Part shown: positions 47,607 through 57,470 of the stretch, one piece after another
Layout of the letters: the number at the start of each line of letters is the position of its first letter
Numbering within the stretch: position 1 is the first letter of the stretch
Source: Bacillus andreraoultii
Lineage (GTDB): Bacteria > Bacillota > Bacilli > Bacillales > Caldibacillaceae
Assembly (NCBI RefSeq): GCF_001244735.1
Contig: NZ_LN868937.1
Span: 2,006,729 to 2,070,728, forward strand
Reading direction: 5' to 3'
DNA: 64,000 nt
Program-made: the position numbers and the translations under genes
The notes under the pieces: model-generated
Databases searched by the model: none
Seen by the model: the letters and a program-made list of their open reading frames with translations, nothing else
What the model was told of the DNA's origin: nothing

Positions 47607-47759
47607 ATCACGTTCCTCCTTGAAATTCTCTACTTTAATTTTTTCATGGACTGACCTGCAAGTGTAAAACCATTCCAATGCTACTATATTCAAGGAAATG
47701 AACGCTTATTCCATATTAGATGTATTTTTTATACTTTCTCTATATTTTAATAATTAATT

Positions 47760-48557
47760 TTAATCAAACAATCGCTGATCATCATTCAACATAATTCTTT
47801 CAATACCTTTAGCTTCACCTGTTTTTTCATTAATTTCAATGTTGACTCCACAAAGTTGTATTCTTCCATCTTTTGAAATATCAAATTTCGCTGGTAAATT
47901 TGTTAAAAATTTTCGTAAAACCGCCTCTTTATTTACTCCTAGTATACCATCATAATTTCCTGTCATACCAACATCTGTAATATATGCTGTTCCTTTTGGC
48001 AAAATTCGTTGATCTGCCGTTTGGACATGAGTATGTGTACCAACAACCGCACTAACTCGTCCATCTAAATACCAACCCATTGCTTGCTTTTCACTCGTTG
48101 CTTCAGCATGAAAATCGACAAAGATTAACGATGTTCTTTTTCTAGCTTCTTTAATAAGTTCGTCGGCCTTTTGAAACGGACAGTCATTCGCTGGTAAAAA
48201 AGTTCGACCTTGTAAATTAATGACAGCAATTTCATAAGAATTAATTCTAATATATACAATCCCTTTTCCAGGATTACTTTCAGGAAAATTTGCAGGTCTT
48301 ATAAGATATTTTGCATTATCAATAAATTCAAAAATATCCCTATTGTCCCACGTATGATTTCCCATTGTTATGACTTGGATTCCAAGTTCAAGAAATTGTC
48401 TATATATTTTTTCTGTTATTCCTTTCCCAGCTGCTGCATTTTCACCATTAACAATGACAATAGTTGGATGATATTTCTCTTTTAACTTTGGTAAATATTT
48501 TTTAATCGTATCGCGACCTGGCTCTCCTACTACATCGCCAATAAAAAGTATATTCAT
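47760..48557 (-). CDS. ymdB: YmdB metallophosphodiesterase
   Basis: About 265-residue dinuclear metal phosphodiesterase that cleaves 2',3'-cyclic nucleotides and affects biofilm and motility switching. FIGDVVGEPGRD, NGENAAAGKG, MGNHTWDN, VDFHAEATSEKQA and GTHTHVQTAD supply the metal ligands. AGAGGAAG selects ATG 48557. It follows rny in the same unit, separated by a hairpin. Confidence 0.95.
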   Translation of the reverse strand: MNILFIGDVVGEPGRDTIKKYLPKLKEKYHPTIVIVNGENAAAGKGITEKIYRQFLELGIQVITMGNHTWDNRDIFEFIDNAKYLIRPANFPESNPGKGIVYIRINSYEIAVINLQGRTFLPANDCPFQKADELIKEARKRTSLIFVDFHAEATSEKQAMGWYLDGRVSAVVGTHTHVQTADQRILPKGTAYITDVGMTGNYDGILGVNKEAVLRKFLTNLPAKFDISKDGRIQLCGVNIEINEKTGEAKGIERIMLNDDQRLFD

Positions 48558-48631
48558 ATAGCTTCCTCTCTTCACTTGCATTGCATGATTTTATTCATCG
48601 CTTATTGTCGTTTTTTCTATGTTGGGAATAA

Positions 48632-48708
48632 AAGGAAAGGACATCCTCATCGAGTGTATTTAATCAAATTGAATTCGACTAAACACACTCTTTTGAGAAA
48701 TGTCCTCT
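48632..48708 (-). terminator. Extended hairpin after rny
   Basis: GAGTGTATTTA/TAAACACACTC inner stem and GGACAT/ATGTCC outer stem, T-rich tail on the minus strand. Partial terminator or processing site between rny and ymdB. Confidence 0.65.
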
Positions 48709-48709
48709 T

Positions 48710-50272
48710 TTATTTGGCATATTCTACTGCTCGAGTTTCTCGAATAACAGTAACTTTTATATGTCCTGGATAATCTAGTTCATTTTCAATTTTCTTTCGT
48801 ATATCTCTAGCTAATCGATGTGCTTCTGAATCGTCAATCATATCTGGTTTTACAATGATACGAACTTCTCTACCTGCCTGAATGGCAAAAGACTTTTCGA
48901 CACCGTCATAAGACTCGGAAATTTCTTCGAGTTTTTCTAAACGGCGAATATAACTTTCTAACGTTTCACTTCGTGCACCAGGTCTTGCGGCAGATAAGGC
49001 ATCTGCAGCGGCGACTAATACAGAAATGACAGATGTTGGTTCTGTATCACCGTGGTGAGAAGCAATACTATTAATAACAACAGGATGCTCTTTATATTTT
49101 GTAGCCAGCTCTACACCGATTTCAACATGACTACCTTCCACTTCATGGTCTACAGCTTTTCCAATATCGTGTAATAATCCCGCTCTTTTTGCTAATGCTA
49201 CGTCTTCACCTAACTCAGAAGCAAGAATACCAGCTAATTGTGCAACTTCGATTGAATGGTTTAATACGTTTTGCCCATAACTTGTTCTATATTTAAGTCG
49301 ACCTAATATTTTTATTAAATCTGGGTGTAGGGCGTGAACACCTACCTCAAAGGTCGTTTGCTCCCCGACTTCTCGGATATATTCATCGACTTCACGTCTT
49401 GATTTATCAACCATTTCCTCAATTCTTGCTGGATGAATTCTTCCGTCTTGAACTAGTTTTTCTAGTGCAAGTCTAGCTGTTTCTCTTCTAATTGGATCAA
49501 AACCAGATAAAATAACAGCTTCAGGTGTATCATCAATAATTAAATCAATACCAGTAAGCGTTTCAAGAGTACGGATATTTCGACCTTCACGACCAATTAT
49601 CCGTCCTTTCATCTCATCATTAGGTAAATTGACAACAGATACGGTTGTTTCAGCAACGTGATCAGCAGCACATCGTTGAATAGCTAACGAGAGGATACTT
49701 TTTGCTTTCTTATCCGCTTCTTCTTTTGCGCGGTTTTCAGAATCTTTCACCATCATCGCAATTTCATGTGAAAGTTCCTGTTCTACTCGTTCTAGAATGA
49801 TGGATTTTGCTTGTTCCATTGTTAAACTGGAAATACGTTCCAGTTCTTCTTGTTGTTTTTGAACCATCTCTTCCACTTTGCTTTCCATCTGTTCAATATG
49901 CTGTTGTCTTTGTTCTAGAGAATCCTCCTTCTTTTCCAAAATCATTTCACGCTTGTCTAAAGTTTCATCTTTTCGATCAAGATTCTCTTCCTTTTGCAAT
50001 AACCGATTTTCTTGTTTTTGCAATTCGTTTCTTCGTTCACGAAGTTCACTTTCTGTTTCAGTGCGAAATTTGTGAATTTCATCCTTTGCTTCCAAAAGTG
50101 CCTCTTTTTTCAAAGATTCTGCATCGCGTTTAGCATCTTCTAAAATTTTCTCTGCAGCATCCTTTGCACCAGCGATTTTTTCTTCAGCAATGGATTTTCG
50201 AATGAAATAACCAGCAACAACACCGACGACGAGACTAAGCAAAATGGAGATGATGATTGGCAATGTTTCCAT
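48710..50272 (-). CDS. rny: Ribonuclease Y
   Basis: About 520-residue membrane-anchored endoribonuclease that starts bulk mRNA decay. N-terminal membrane helix ([18 protein letters not shown]), a long coiled coil rich in Glu and Lys to about residue 200, the KH domain with [15 protein letters not shown], and the HD domain [19 protein letters not shown] fixes the start near ATG 50272; the codon just before is also ATG. Partner of RicA encoded at 44.8 kb. Confidence 0.97.
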   Translation of the reverse strand: METLPIIISILLSLVVGVVAGYFIRKSIAEEKIAGAKDAAEKILEDAKRDAESLKKEALLEAKDEIHKFRTETESELRERRNELQKQENRLLQKEENLDRKDETLDKREMILEKKEDSLEQRQQHIEQMESKVEEMVQKQQEELERISSLTMEQAKSIILERVEQELSHEIAMMVKDSENRAKEEADKKAKSILSLAIQRCAADHVAETTVSVVNLPNDEMKGRIIGREGRNIRTLETLTGIDLIIDDTPEAVILSGFDPIRRETARLALEKLVQDGRIHPARIEEMVDKSRREVDEYIREVGEQTTFEVGVHALHPDLIKILGRLKYRTSYGQNVLNHSIEVAQLAGILASELGEDVALAKRAGLLHDIGKAVDHEVEGSHVEIGVELATKYKEHPVVINSIASHHGDTEPTSVISVLVAAADALSAARPGARSETLESYIRRLEKLEEISESYDGVEKSFAIQAGREVRIIVKPDMIDDSEAHRLARDIRKKIENELDYPGHIKVTVIRETRAVEYAK

Positions 50273-50639
50273 CATTTCACCTCCTCTTGCTATAAACTTT
50301 TTCATTTACAAGTCGGCATGTACATTTTTCAAATAAATTTCAATGATTTTACGTAAGGAACAATCACCTGTTCCAAACAACATGCTAAACATTTTCGATT
50401 AGCCAAAATTTATGCCTAAAACTAAAAAAAATTGTAAAATATACATTTTTATTTTAAAGCTGTGAATTTTCATTGTCAAGTAATACTACGGGAACAGTGA
50501 AATTTAATCCTTGTTTTTTTTTACGAATTTAATAATATCAAGGATTTTTACTATTTTTTTATAACTTTCAGTTAGTAATAAAATTTAAGTTAAAAGGGCA
50601 ATCGATTTGTGTCAAAACACATTCGATTGCCCTTTACAG
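50273..50639. other. Gap between rny and recA
   Basis: 367 bp, AT-rich. B. subtilis has pbpX here. I see the recA terminator at its left-reading end and no gene. Confidence 0.6.
50588..50637 (-). terminator. Terminator of recA
   Basis: AAAGGGCAATCGA/TCGATTGCCCTTT, 13-bp perfect arms, T-rich tail on the minus strand. Confidence 0.9.
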
Positions 50640-51689
50640 TTAATCTTCTAATGGTAATTCTTCTTGATCTATAGATTCTGGAAGCTCTACCACTCTTTCC
50701 AATGTTTCTAATCCATAATGTTCACGAATTTTATTTAAAATCTCTAATTTAAGATTAGGGTTTTCCCTTAAGAATATTTTGGCGTTTTCCCGACCTTGAC
50801 CAACTCTTTCACCATCATATGAATACCATGATCCACTTTTTTGAACAATATCGAGGTCAGAACCAATATCAACAATTTCTCCTTCAAGAGAAATCCCTTC
50901 TCCGTACATAATATCTACTTCAGCAGTCTTAAATGGTGGTGCCACTTTATTTTTTACGACCTTAATTTTCGTCCTATTACCAATCATGTCCGTTCCTTGC
51001 TTTAATTGCTCGGCTCTTCGGACTTCAAGTCTCACTGTACTATAGAATTTTAATGCACGACCACCAGGAGTCGTTTCCGGATTTCCAAACATAATGCCGA
51101 CTTTTTCACGAATTTGGTTAATGAAAATTGCGATTGTTTTTGATTTGTTAATTGCTCCAGATAATTTACGTAAAGCTTGGGACATAAGGCGCGCTTGTAA
51201 ACCAACGTGAGCGTCACCCATTTCTCCTTCAATTTCAGCTTTTGGAACAAGGGCTGCAACCGAGTCGACTACAATAATATCAACCGCACCACTTCTTACA
51301 AGTGCCTCTGCAATTTCTAATGCTTGCTCTCCAGTATCCGGTTGGGAAAGAAGTAGTTCATCGATATTCACGCCTAATGCTTGTGCATATTTCGGATCAA
51401 GCGCGTGCTCAGCATCGATAAATGCAGCTTGTCCACCTTGTTTTTGCACCTCTGCAATCGCGTGTAATGCAACAGTCGTTTTCCCAGAGCTTTCTGGTCC
51501 ATAAATTTCAATAATCCGACCTCTTGGGTAACCTCCAACACCTAAAGCAATATCAAGTGCTAAAGATCCACTTGATATTGTTTGCACTTGTGTTTCTGTC
51601 TGTTCCCCCATTTTCATAATCGAGCCTTTACCAAATTGTTTTTCAATTTGCTTTAGCGCCTGTTCTAAGGCTTGTTGACGTTCACTCAC
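50640..51689 (-). CDS. recA: Recombinase RecA
   Basis: 349-residue recombinase and LexA coprotease. Walker [29 protein letters not shown] (L1 side), [22 protein letters not shown] (L2) and an acidic C-terminus ([12 protein letters not shown]). GAGGGAGG precedes the ATG. LexA box and promoter upstream. cinA, its usual upstream neighbour in Bacillus, is not present; a repeat and a broken yyaL gene come next. Confidence 0.98.
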   Translation of the reverse strand: MSERQQALEQALKQIEKQFGKGSIMKMGEQTETQVQTISSGSLALDIALGVGGYPRGRIIEIYGPESSGKTTVALHAIAEVQKQGGQAAFIDAEHALDPKYAQALGVNIDELLLSQPDTGEQALEIAEALVRSGAVDIIVVDSVAALVPKAEIEGEMGDAHVGLQARLMSQALRKLSGAINKSKTIAIFINQIREKVGIMFGNPETTPGGRALKFYSTVRLEVRRAEQLKQGTDMIGNRTKIKVVKNKVAPPFKTAEVDIMYGEGISLEGEIVDIGSDLDIVQKSGSWYSYDGERVGQGRENAKIFLRENPNLKLEILNKIREHYGLETLERVVELPESIDQEELPLED

Positions 51690-51746
51690 ACAATTTCCTC
51701 CCTCTCACTTTTCAACCAATAGATTACAAGTTTCGAATCTATTAAT

Positions 51747-51775
51747 ACTATATACTTTTTTCAGTCTCTTGCCAA
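51747..51775 (-). promoter_or_regulatory. recA promoter
   Basis: TTGGCA, 17-bp spacer, TATAGT on the minus strand. Confidence 0.75.
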
Positions 51776-51784
51776 GCATTTTGT

Positions 51785-51798
51785 CGAACGTCTATTCG
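51785..51798. promoter_or_regulatory. LexA box of recA
   Basis: CGAACGTCTATTCG, one mismatch to CGAACN4GTTCG, just upstream of the -35 box. Confidence 0.85.
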
Positions 51799-51943
51799 TT
51801 GATTTTTGAATAGTCTTTTTGTATTAAAACTGTGTTTTTATCGAAAGAAAAGTTAATTTTAACATAGATTCCTTGTTCAAAATAGAGTTTGTAGTTTTTA
51901 AGTTTTTTCCAACTAGCTAGATACCCTGTTAAGTCATTTCTTA

Positions 51944-52052
51944 AATATAAAGAAAACTCAAAGCTCGAGCGTTCAGGCGAAACGAGAGCCGTATTTTGCC
52001 GAGCATAAAGATAAGTAGAAATTGGAAATTTTTATTTTCCTGTAGTCAAAAA
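51944..52052 (-). repeat. Dispersed intergenic repeat, copy F (short)
   Basis: Reverse orientation. TAAAGAAAACTCAAAGC, CTCGAGCGTTCAGGCGAAAC, GAGAGCCGTATTTTGCC, then AAGTAGAAATTGGAAATTTT and a final TTTCCTGTAG. The hairpin arm region is deleted; about 110 bp. Confidence 0.72.
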
Positions 52053-52071
52053 AGTGAGGGAAGAAAACACC

Positions 52072-54163
52072 TCACTTACTATTTTTAATTAATGTTTTAG
52101 CTACTTGGAAGTCATTCGTCGGTGGATTGCACTGGTAATTCTCACAAACATATACTGTCGGCTTTCCGTTTATTAAATGGTAATCATTTATAAAAGATGC
52201 TACTTTCCCTAGTTTTTCTCTCTCTTTTTCTTTCACAATTATCAGCGTAATTTCCGGATTAAAATCTGCTATAATTTGACGAATAAATTGAGTAGATTCA
52301 TCTGTTTCTTGATTGAAAACTACGACAACTTCTTTCATTGATTTCATAGTTAAAAGTAAAGACTGTAGCAACATCGAATGTCCACTTGGGTATTCACTTA
52401 TATCTTTACTAAACACACTAAACAGTTGTTGTACCTTTTCTTCTAGAGTGTAATCACCTGTTCGCTTTGCTAATTTTAATAATTGTAGAGCACAAACACT
52501 GTTCCCCGATGGTAATGCACCATCATACGATTCTTTTTGTCTAATGATTAATTGCTCTTGGTCTTTCCCGATTAAGAAGAACCCTCCTCCTTCTTCATCC
52601 CAAAATAGGTCAATTAATTGTTTGGATAGCTTCTTCGCTTGTTCTAAGTAGGGGACTTCGAACGTTGAATCATATAGTTCAATATATGCCCATAACAGGA
52701 AGGCATAATCATCAACTATCCCTTTATGTTTTACTTCACCTTCACGATAGCGGACCATCAAACGATTTTTCTCGACCAAATTGTTTTCAATAAACTTTAT
52801 GGCATTTTTTGCAGCTGCCATATATTCTTCCTTTTGAAAAACCCGTCCAGCTTTTGCAAGAGATGCAATCATTAATCCATTCCAAGCTGTTAAAACTTTA
52901 TCATCGCGAAACGGTCGAACACGTTTTTCTCTATGGAAAAATAATGTTTCCCTAGCTATTTCAAGAGCCTTTCTAAGATCTTGCACAGTTCGACCTTCTT
53001 TCGTCGCGAACTTTTCCAAATCAAACGAAATTAAATTTGGGATATTTTCTCCTTCAAAATTTCCTTCCTCTGTAATATCATAAGCTTTACAGTAAAGCTC
53101 GCCCAACTCATTTCCTAAGACCCCTTTAATTTCTTTTGGGGTCCAAACGTAAAATTTTCCTTCCTTTCCTTCTGAATCGGCATCTTCAGCCGAGTAAAAA
53201 CCTCCCTCTGTTTGCTCCATATCACGTAAAATATAGGTAATGATTTCATCGACAATCTTTTGATATTTACGGTCTTTCGTCATTTGAAAAGCTTCGGTAT
53301 AAGCAATGATAAGTAGTGCATTATCATAAAGCATTTTCTCAAAATGGGGAACGAGAAACTTCTCATCTACCGAATAACGGGAAAAACCGTACCCGATATG
53401 ATCATAAATCCCACCGCGGGCGAGTCCATCTAATGTTTTTGTTACCATATGACCTGCTTCTTGTTTATTAAAAAATTTACTATACATAAGTAAAAAACTT
53501 AATGTATGAGGCATAGGAAACTTCGGCGCTTCACCAAATCCACCATATTTTGTATCAAAAGTTTGCTCATAATAATGGAAAGCCCGATGAATCGTTTCTA
53601 ATGTTAATGTTGATTGTCCCTCTTTATTTGTACTTGCTCGTAATGCATCTTGAACCTGGATAGTTACTTCATTAATGCGGTTGCGATTTTCCGTAAACTG
53701 TTTATGCAAATACGTTAGCACTTCAATAAAGCCTGGCATTCCATAACGACTTTCCCGTGGAAAATATGTACCCGTGTAAAATGGCACTTGATCTGGAGTT
53801 AAAAAAACAGATAATGGCCATCCACCATGTCCATTCATCATCTGACAAACAAGCATATATATGGAATCGATGTCAGGTCTCTCTTCACGATCAACTTTAA
53901 TTGAAACAAAATGCGCGTTTAAAATTTTGGCAACATCCTCATTTTCAAACGTCTCTCTTTCCATCACATGACACCAGTGGCATGTCGTAATAGTCTAACA
54001 TTTACGAATACCCAATAGACAGAAAAATAGGTTTTCCTTCACGCTTCGCCTTGTCAAACGCTTCTTCGCCCCAAGGATACCACTTAACAGGATTGTAAGC
54101 GTGTTGAAGCAAATAAGGCGACTTTTCGTGAATAAGTCTATTGGGCTTTCGATTTGTTAGCAT
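52072..54163 (-). pseudogene. yyaL: YyaL-type DUF255 thioredoxin-fold protein, interrupted
   Basis: The main frame (52072-53967, GTG start, 631 residues) carries the body: glycosidase-like helical toroid with PHFEKMLYDNALL, FYSAEDADSEG and DKVLTAWNGLMI. Its natural N-terminus lies upstream at 54002-54163, with ATG after [36 protein letters not shown] and [10 protein letters not shown], then a TAA. Nineteen extra bases with a second stop separate this from TCHWCHV. Without them the product would be about 690 residues, the family length. The 53-codon piece uses no TTA leucine codon and AAG five times of six for lysine, unlike the body. Confidence 0.85.
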
Positions 54164-54202
54164 ATAACCACCCTCTTTCGTTTTAGATTCACTATATTAT
54201 AG

Positions 54203-54238
54203 CAAAAAAGACGTCCCGCTATTCAAGCGGAAACGCCT
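54203..54238 (-). terminator. Terminator at phage end, overlapping the stop codon
   Basis: GGCGTTTCCGC against GCGGGACGTC with TTTTTTGC tail on the minus strand; the TGA of the last phage gene is in the hairpin. Confidence 0.82.
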
Positions 54239-54405
54239 TTCGAATAATTTCCTTCAAGAACTTGTCGTAAGAAGGACTTATTGAATTCTTTTATCGCTTC
54301 TGGCGACGGTTCATTCGATTCAACCGTCACTTCGAAATTATCAATCTTTATTTTCGTAATTTTACGCCCGTTTACTTTTTCCTTCGAAAGAACTTCGACC
54401 TTCAA
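54223..54405 (-). CDS. Phage hypothetical protein, 60 residues
   Basis: Small basic-acidic protein, no recognised domain; predicted short beta-rich N-terminus (VNGRKITKIKIDNFEVTVE) and helical C-terminus. TTG start after AAGGGGGAATTGGA. It is the last gene before the phage boundary and its stop is inside the terminator. Confidence 0.6.
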   Translation of the reverse strand: MKVEVLSKEKVNGRKITKIKIDNFEVTVESNEPSPEAIKEFNKSFLRQVLEGNYSKGVSA

Positions 54406-54417
54406 TCCAATTCCCCC

Positions 54418-55368
54418 TTATTCCCAAACGCATTGTTCTGCGGGTTTATCGTCACGCCAACGATTGAATTTCGGGTGACGTAGTTTTCCCGATTTTAGGA
54501 TTTCGTTACATTTAACTTCGACAACCCGACCAAGATATTTTTCGATATTTACGGTCATATCTTCGATTGTTGCTTTCGTGAATCCGTCGAATGAACCGCG
54601 TTCAACAAGTTCGCCGTCTTTATATTGGCTGAATTTTAGTTTTGCGATTTTATCCTTGTTGTATTTTCCTTTACCATATTCATAACCCGTAACAATTCCG
54701 TCCAACGTAATTAATTTCTTCAGTTTTTGAACGTCGGACGACTTTTTAGAACCGTCGCAAAGTTTATATTTACCGTCAAGGCGTTTTCGCATTAGACCTT
54801 CGCCGCCTGCTTCGATAACTGCGTTAAATCGGTCTTTAATATCGTATTCCGACGGATAGAATTGTAAGGCTAAATGAATATAGTAATCTCCGACAATCTT
54901 TCGATAGATTTCGTAAACGTCTTCTAATAGCTTACGACGTTCGGCGAATGGTCGATTCATTACGTCTTCGCCTTTGTAATATAGAATATCGAAAGCGATA
55001 TAGTGTAGATAGTCTTTTTCTTCTTGGATTCCGATTGCTCTTTCCGCCGTTCCGCTTCCCATAATAGAACGAAGCAAATCGAAATTTCCGCTTGGGTGAA
55101 CCAATTCCCCGTCGATAACTGTCCCGTATAATTCGGGAATATCGTATTTCGTTAGCTGTGGAACGAATTCGCCTTTTTCGGGTAATCGTCCCGTTACGTC
55201 GGAAATACGTCGACCCGTCATATAAATTCGTTCTTTCATAATATGAATAAGTTCGCGTTCACCGTCGTATTTAACTTCATAAACGTAATCTTCGTTTTGC
55301 CAATCTTCCTTTGAAGCGTTCAAATAATCGAAAGAATTTGCTCGCATTGGGTGTAATTCTTTATACAT
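54418..55368 (-). CDS. Phage ATP-dependent DNA ligase
   Basis: About 317 residues. Nucleotidyltransferase motif I is EVKYDGER with the adenylated Lys33; motif III YIAFDILYYKGED, motif IV GGEGLMRKR and motif V KLKKL follow, then an OB-like C-terminal half ending RHPKFNRWRDDKP. Host bacteria use an NAD-dependent ligase, so this is a phage enzyme for joining breaks or replication intermediates. GAAGGGGGTTCG precedes ATG 55368; upstream frame residues overlap the HNH gene end. Confidence 0.92.
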   Translation of the reverse strand: MYKELHPMRANSFDYLNASKEDWQNEDYVYEVKYDGERELIHIMKERIYMTGRRISDVTGRLPEKGEFVPQLTKYDIPELYGTVIDGELVHPSGNFDLLRSIMGSGTAERAIGIQEEKDYLHYIAFDILYYKGEDVMNRPFAERRKLLEDVYEIYRKIVGDYYIHLALQFYPSEYDIKDRFNAVIEAGGEGLMRKRLDGKYKLCDGSKKSSDVQKLKKLITLDGIVTGYEYGKGKYNKDKIAKLKFSQYKDGELVERGSFDGFTKATIEDMTVNIEKYLGRVVEVKCNEILKSGKLRHPKFNRWRDDKPAEQCVWE

Positions 55369-55705
55369 TACCCGAACCCCCTTCGAAATTATCATATTGT
55401 TCGAAAGTGTATCGTCTAAATTCTTCGACCGTCATATCGTTTACCATAGCCAACCAAAAGACAAGTTCGATATATTTATCTTGGTCGACTTGTTGTCGTA
55501 TATCTTCGCGTTCGAAGAAGACAAACGGATTTTGTTTGCCCTTTTTCAAGTTAAGTTCGGCGTCCAACGGATAGCAATTTCGAACGTCGGTTTCGCCGCC
55601 TTTTGCCCTTGGAAGCCAATGTTCGATATGATAATTTTCCGAACCCGTTAAGGAACAACGAAAATTAAATCGCTTTAAAACTTCGTACATTTCTAATGGC
55701 TTCAA
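55361..55705 (-). CDS. HNH endonuclease family protein
   Basis: 114 residues with a compact HNH motif: FRCSLTGSENYHIEHWLPRA (His-His), GGETDVRNCYPLDAELNLKKGK (central Asn) and a final N-terminal-to-His step. Only one Cys (CSLTG) is present, so no structural zinc pair. TTG start behind AAAGGGGG. Could be a free-standing homing-type nuclease or a phage DNA-processing enzyme. First gene after regulatory element (a). Confidence 0.8.
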   Translation of the reverse strand: MKPLEMYEVLKRFNFRCSLTGSENYHIEHWLPRAKGGETDVRNCYPLDAELNLKKGKQNPFVFFEREDIRQQVDQDKYIELVFWLAMVNDMTVEEFRRYTFEQYDNFEGGSGNV

Positions 55706-55721
55706 CTAATCGCCCCCTTTG

Positions 55722-55757
55722 AATTAAGATGTTGAATCGAAAGGGCGATTTGTGACG
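55722..55757 (-). promoter_or_regulatory. Phage regulatory element (a)
   Basis: CGTCACAAA, 14 bp, CAACATCTTAATT on the minus strand, just before the HNH-ligase unit. One of four identical arrangements in the phage segment; no SigA -35 or -10 match. Confidence 0.7.
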
Positions 55758-55787
55758 CTATGTAAGAAAAATCGGCGACGGCTAGAA

Positions 55788-55976
55788 TCAAAGAAGACCA
55801 ACGTCGATAAGGTTTCGAACTACTAATAAAACCCCGCCGAATCCTAAAATAAATAACGTCATAGCGAATAACTTGCGGGCGTTATAATTTCGGATTCCAA
55901 AGACAATGAACCAAACGGATAGTGCAAAAATAATAGCTTGGACTAATATCCAAGCCATAATGAAAATCTTTAACAT
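55788..55976 (-). CDS. Phage small membrane protein
   Basis: About 63 residues with two hydrophobic segments (FIMAWILVQAIIFALSVWFIVFG and LFAMTLFILGFGGVLLVV) joined by NYNARK, a helical hairpin. ATG 55976 follows AGGGGGTG at 10 nt; an ATG further upstream lacks a site. Could be a holin-like or exclusion protein, but nothing proves it. Last gene of its unit; no clear terminator follows. Confidence 0.6.
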   Translation of the reverse strand: MLKIFIMAWILVQAIIFALSVWFIVFGIRNYNARKLFAMTLFILGFGGVLLVVRNLIDVGLL

Positions 55977-56070
55977 TGTTATATAACACCCCCTAAAGAT
56001 AGCCGCCGCCAATTGGGGTTCAATCAATAATTATTCTATTTTCTACGTTCACAATCGCGAATTTTTAAAA

Positions 56071-56415
56071 CTATACCCGAATAATTTCGAATTCACGACC
56101 AACTGAATCGTATTTGTTAAGCATATCCGCGACGTTGTTCAATTCGTTTATTTGACCTTTAATCATATCTAAACGACGTCTCTTTACGCTTATTACGCCT
56201 TCCAAATCTTCGTCGCCTTGTTCTTCCAAGTATTTCAATTCGGCTTCAAGTTTGATTCCCGTAATCATTAATACATTGAAACGGGCTTCTAAAATTAAAT
56301 TCAATGGTAGCGGTTGGCTATGGTCGCTTATTTTCTCCAAAACGATTTCGTCGATATAATCAATTCTTTCTTTTAGTTCTGCGATTCTTTCCTTTTGTTT
56401 TACTGATAAAATCAT
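56071..56415 (-). CDS. Phage coiled-coil hypothetical protein
   Basis: 114 residues, almost entirely helical with heptad-like charged repeats (KERIAELKERIDYIDEIV and RRRLDMIKGQINELNNVADM). No known domain. AGGGGGAATGAACA precedes the ATG. Its first 19 codons overlap the end of the preceding gene in another frame. Confidence 0.7.
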   Translation of the reverse strand: MILSVKQKERIAELKERIDYIDEIVLEKISDHSQPLPLNLILEARFNVLMITGIKLEAELKYLEEQGDEDLEGVISVKRRRLDMIKGQINELNNVADMLNKYDSVGREFEIIRV

Positions 56416-56704
56416 TGTTCATTCCCCCTATTTTAGATATTTCATTTTCATAGAAATAACCTTGTGTTCCATCTTTAAAAGTAATTTCAAAACTTATAAC
56501 TTTACCGCGAACAATTCGCGTAAGTTCGCCTTGTTTACCGTGGAATTCTTTCAAATAGTAGAACGTTTCGACGTCTTGATTACCGCGGGGCTTGGCGGTT
56601 ATCTCGACCAAGTCCCCGATTTCCAAACGATTTTCAAGTAAATCTTCGAAACTTAGTTTCTCGAATTCTTGATTTCTTTTAGTTCGTCTAGTATTTCGTC
56701 CCAT
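56360..56704 (-). CDS. Phage SH3/KOW-like hypothetical protein
   Basis: 114 residues. A basic N-terminus is followed by LEIGDLVEITAKPRG and LTRIVRGKVISFEITFKDG, a beta-barrel pattern as in small SH3 or KOW-type domains, then a very basic tail (KTKGKNRRTKRKN). It overlaps the next gene by 56 bp and the previous one by 52 bp. A site GGGG lies 8 nt upstream of ATG. SPbeta YorP is a possible analogue; this is speculative. Confidence 0.6.
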   Translation of the reverse strand: MGRNTRRTKRNQEFEKLSFEDLLENRLEIGDLVEITAKPRGNQDVETFYYLKEFHGKQGELTRIVRGKVISFEITFKDGTQGYFYENEISKIGGMNNDFISKTKGKNRRTKRKN

Positions 56705-57228
56705 TCATAGAACCCCTTTCCGTCTGTCAAGTCCAAGCAAACGCCATAAACGTATTGATTGATACCTAACGCCCGTCGGTCTTCGGCTTCAACTGCCCCT
56801 TTGAAACGTCTTGCGTCTTCATAGTGCGGATAGATTTTTTGATTCACGGCTTTCGAAACTTTTTCGTATAATAGTTCGCCCGTTTCTTCGGGGGACAAAT
56901 CTTCGTTTTCTAACAATTCAAGGATTTCTTTCGCTAGGTCTTTACGTCCTTTGATTTGACCAAGTTCGACGTGAGTTCCTAACGCGAAAGGTTGCGGCTC
57001 GATTACGATAATATCGCTTGAATAAATCGCGTCGGTATCTGCTTTGACAATCTTTTCGGCTAGTCCGTCGTTATTATCCAAGTTCGCTTTGTCGTTGATT
57101 TCTTTGTTATCTTGCGGATTGTAGAACGGAAGCCCGATTCTTTCAATATCTTCTTTTTCCTTTGCTCGTAATAGTTGTGAAGCCTTTGTAAGCATATCGC
57201 CCGCAATATAAGTTTTGTTTTTACTCAT
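56653..57228 (-). CDS. Nucleoside 2-deoxyribosyltransferase-like protein
   Basis: 191 residues. KTYIAGDMLTKASQLLRAKEK at the N-terminus, then LPFYNPQDN, VKADTDAIYSSDIIVIEPQ and ALGTHVELGQIKG match the deoxyribosyltransferase fold: D-x-D, and GT.VELG with the nucleophilic Glu. Members exchange or remove bases of deoxynucleosides or dNMPs. With dUTPase and dNMP kinase nearby it points to control of the nucleotide pool. AAGGGGGAATTCGAA precedes the ATG. Confidence 0.8.
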   Translation of the reverse strand: MSKNKTYIAGDMLTKASQLLRAKEKEDIERIGLPFYNPQDNKEINDKANLDNNDGLAEKIVKADTDAIYSSDIIVIEPQPFALGTHVELGQIKGRKDLAKEILELLENEDLSPEETGELLYEKVSKAVNQKIYPHYEDARRFKGAVEAEDRRALGINQYVYGVCLDLTDGKGFYEWDEILDELKEIKNSRN

Positions 57229-57470
57229 TTCGAATTCCCCCTTAATTTAACGTTTCCGAATAACTTGTTTGCTTTCTTGACGTACCAATCTTCGTCGGAT
57301 ATTCCGCATTTTTCACAACGTTTGTAACTGCTTCGAAATCCTTCGAAATATTTCATTGGTTGGTTATATTTGAATCGCGTCCAATCGCCACAATAAGGAC
57401 ACCAAATCGTTCGTTTTCGCCGCTTTTTGGTGTTATCGGGCGTTTGGTACTGCGGGACTATAAAAGCCAT
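57225..57470 (-). CDS. Phage zinc-ribbon protein
   Basis: 81 residues with CPYC at Cys24/27 and CEKC at Cys52/55 in a basic context, a classical zinc ribbon. Its start overlaps the DHH gene end (4-bp stop-start), so they are coupled. Likely nucleic-acid binding; target unknown. Confidence 0.75.
   Translation of the reverse strand: MAFIVPQYQTPDNTKKRRKRTIWCPYCGDWTRFKYNQPMKYFEGFRSSYKRCEKCGISDEDWYVKKANKLFGNVKLRGNSK

Noticed and set aside
49807..50133. 108-codon plus-strand frame
   Set aside because: Antisense of the rny coiled coil; Leu/Phe/Val-rich artefact of Glu/Lys codons.
54281..55574. Several plus-strand frames in the phage part
   Set aside because: All genes with ribosome-binding sites are on the minus strand; these lack any and overlap ligase and HNH genes.
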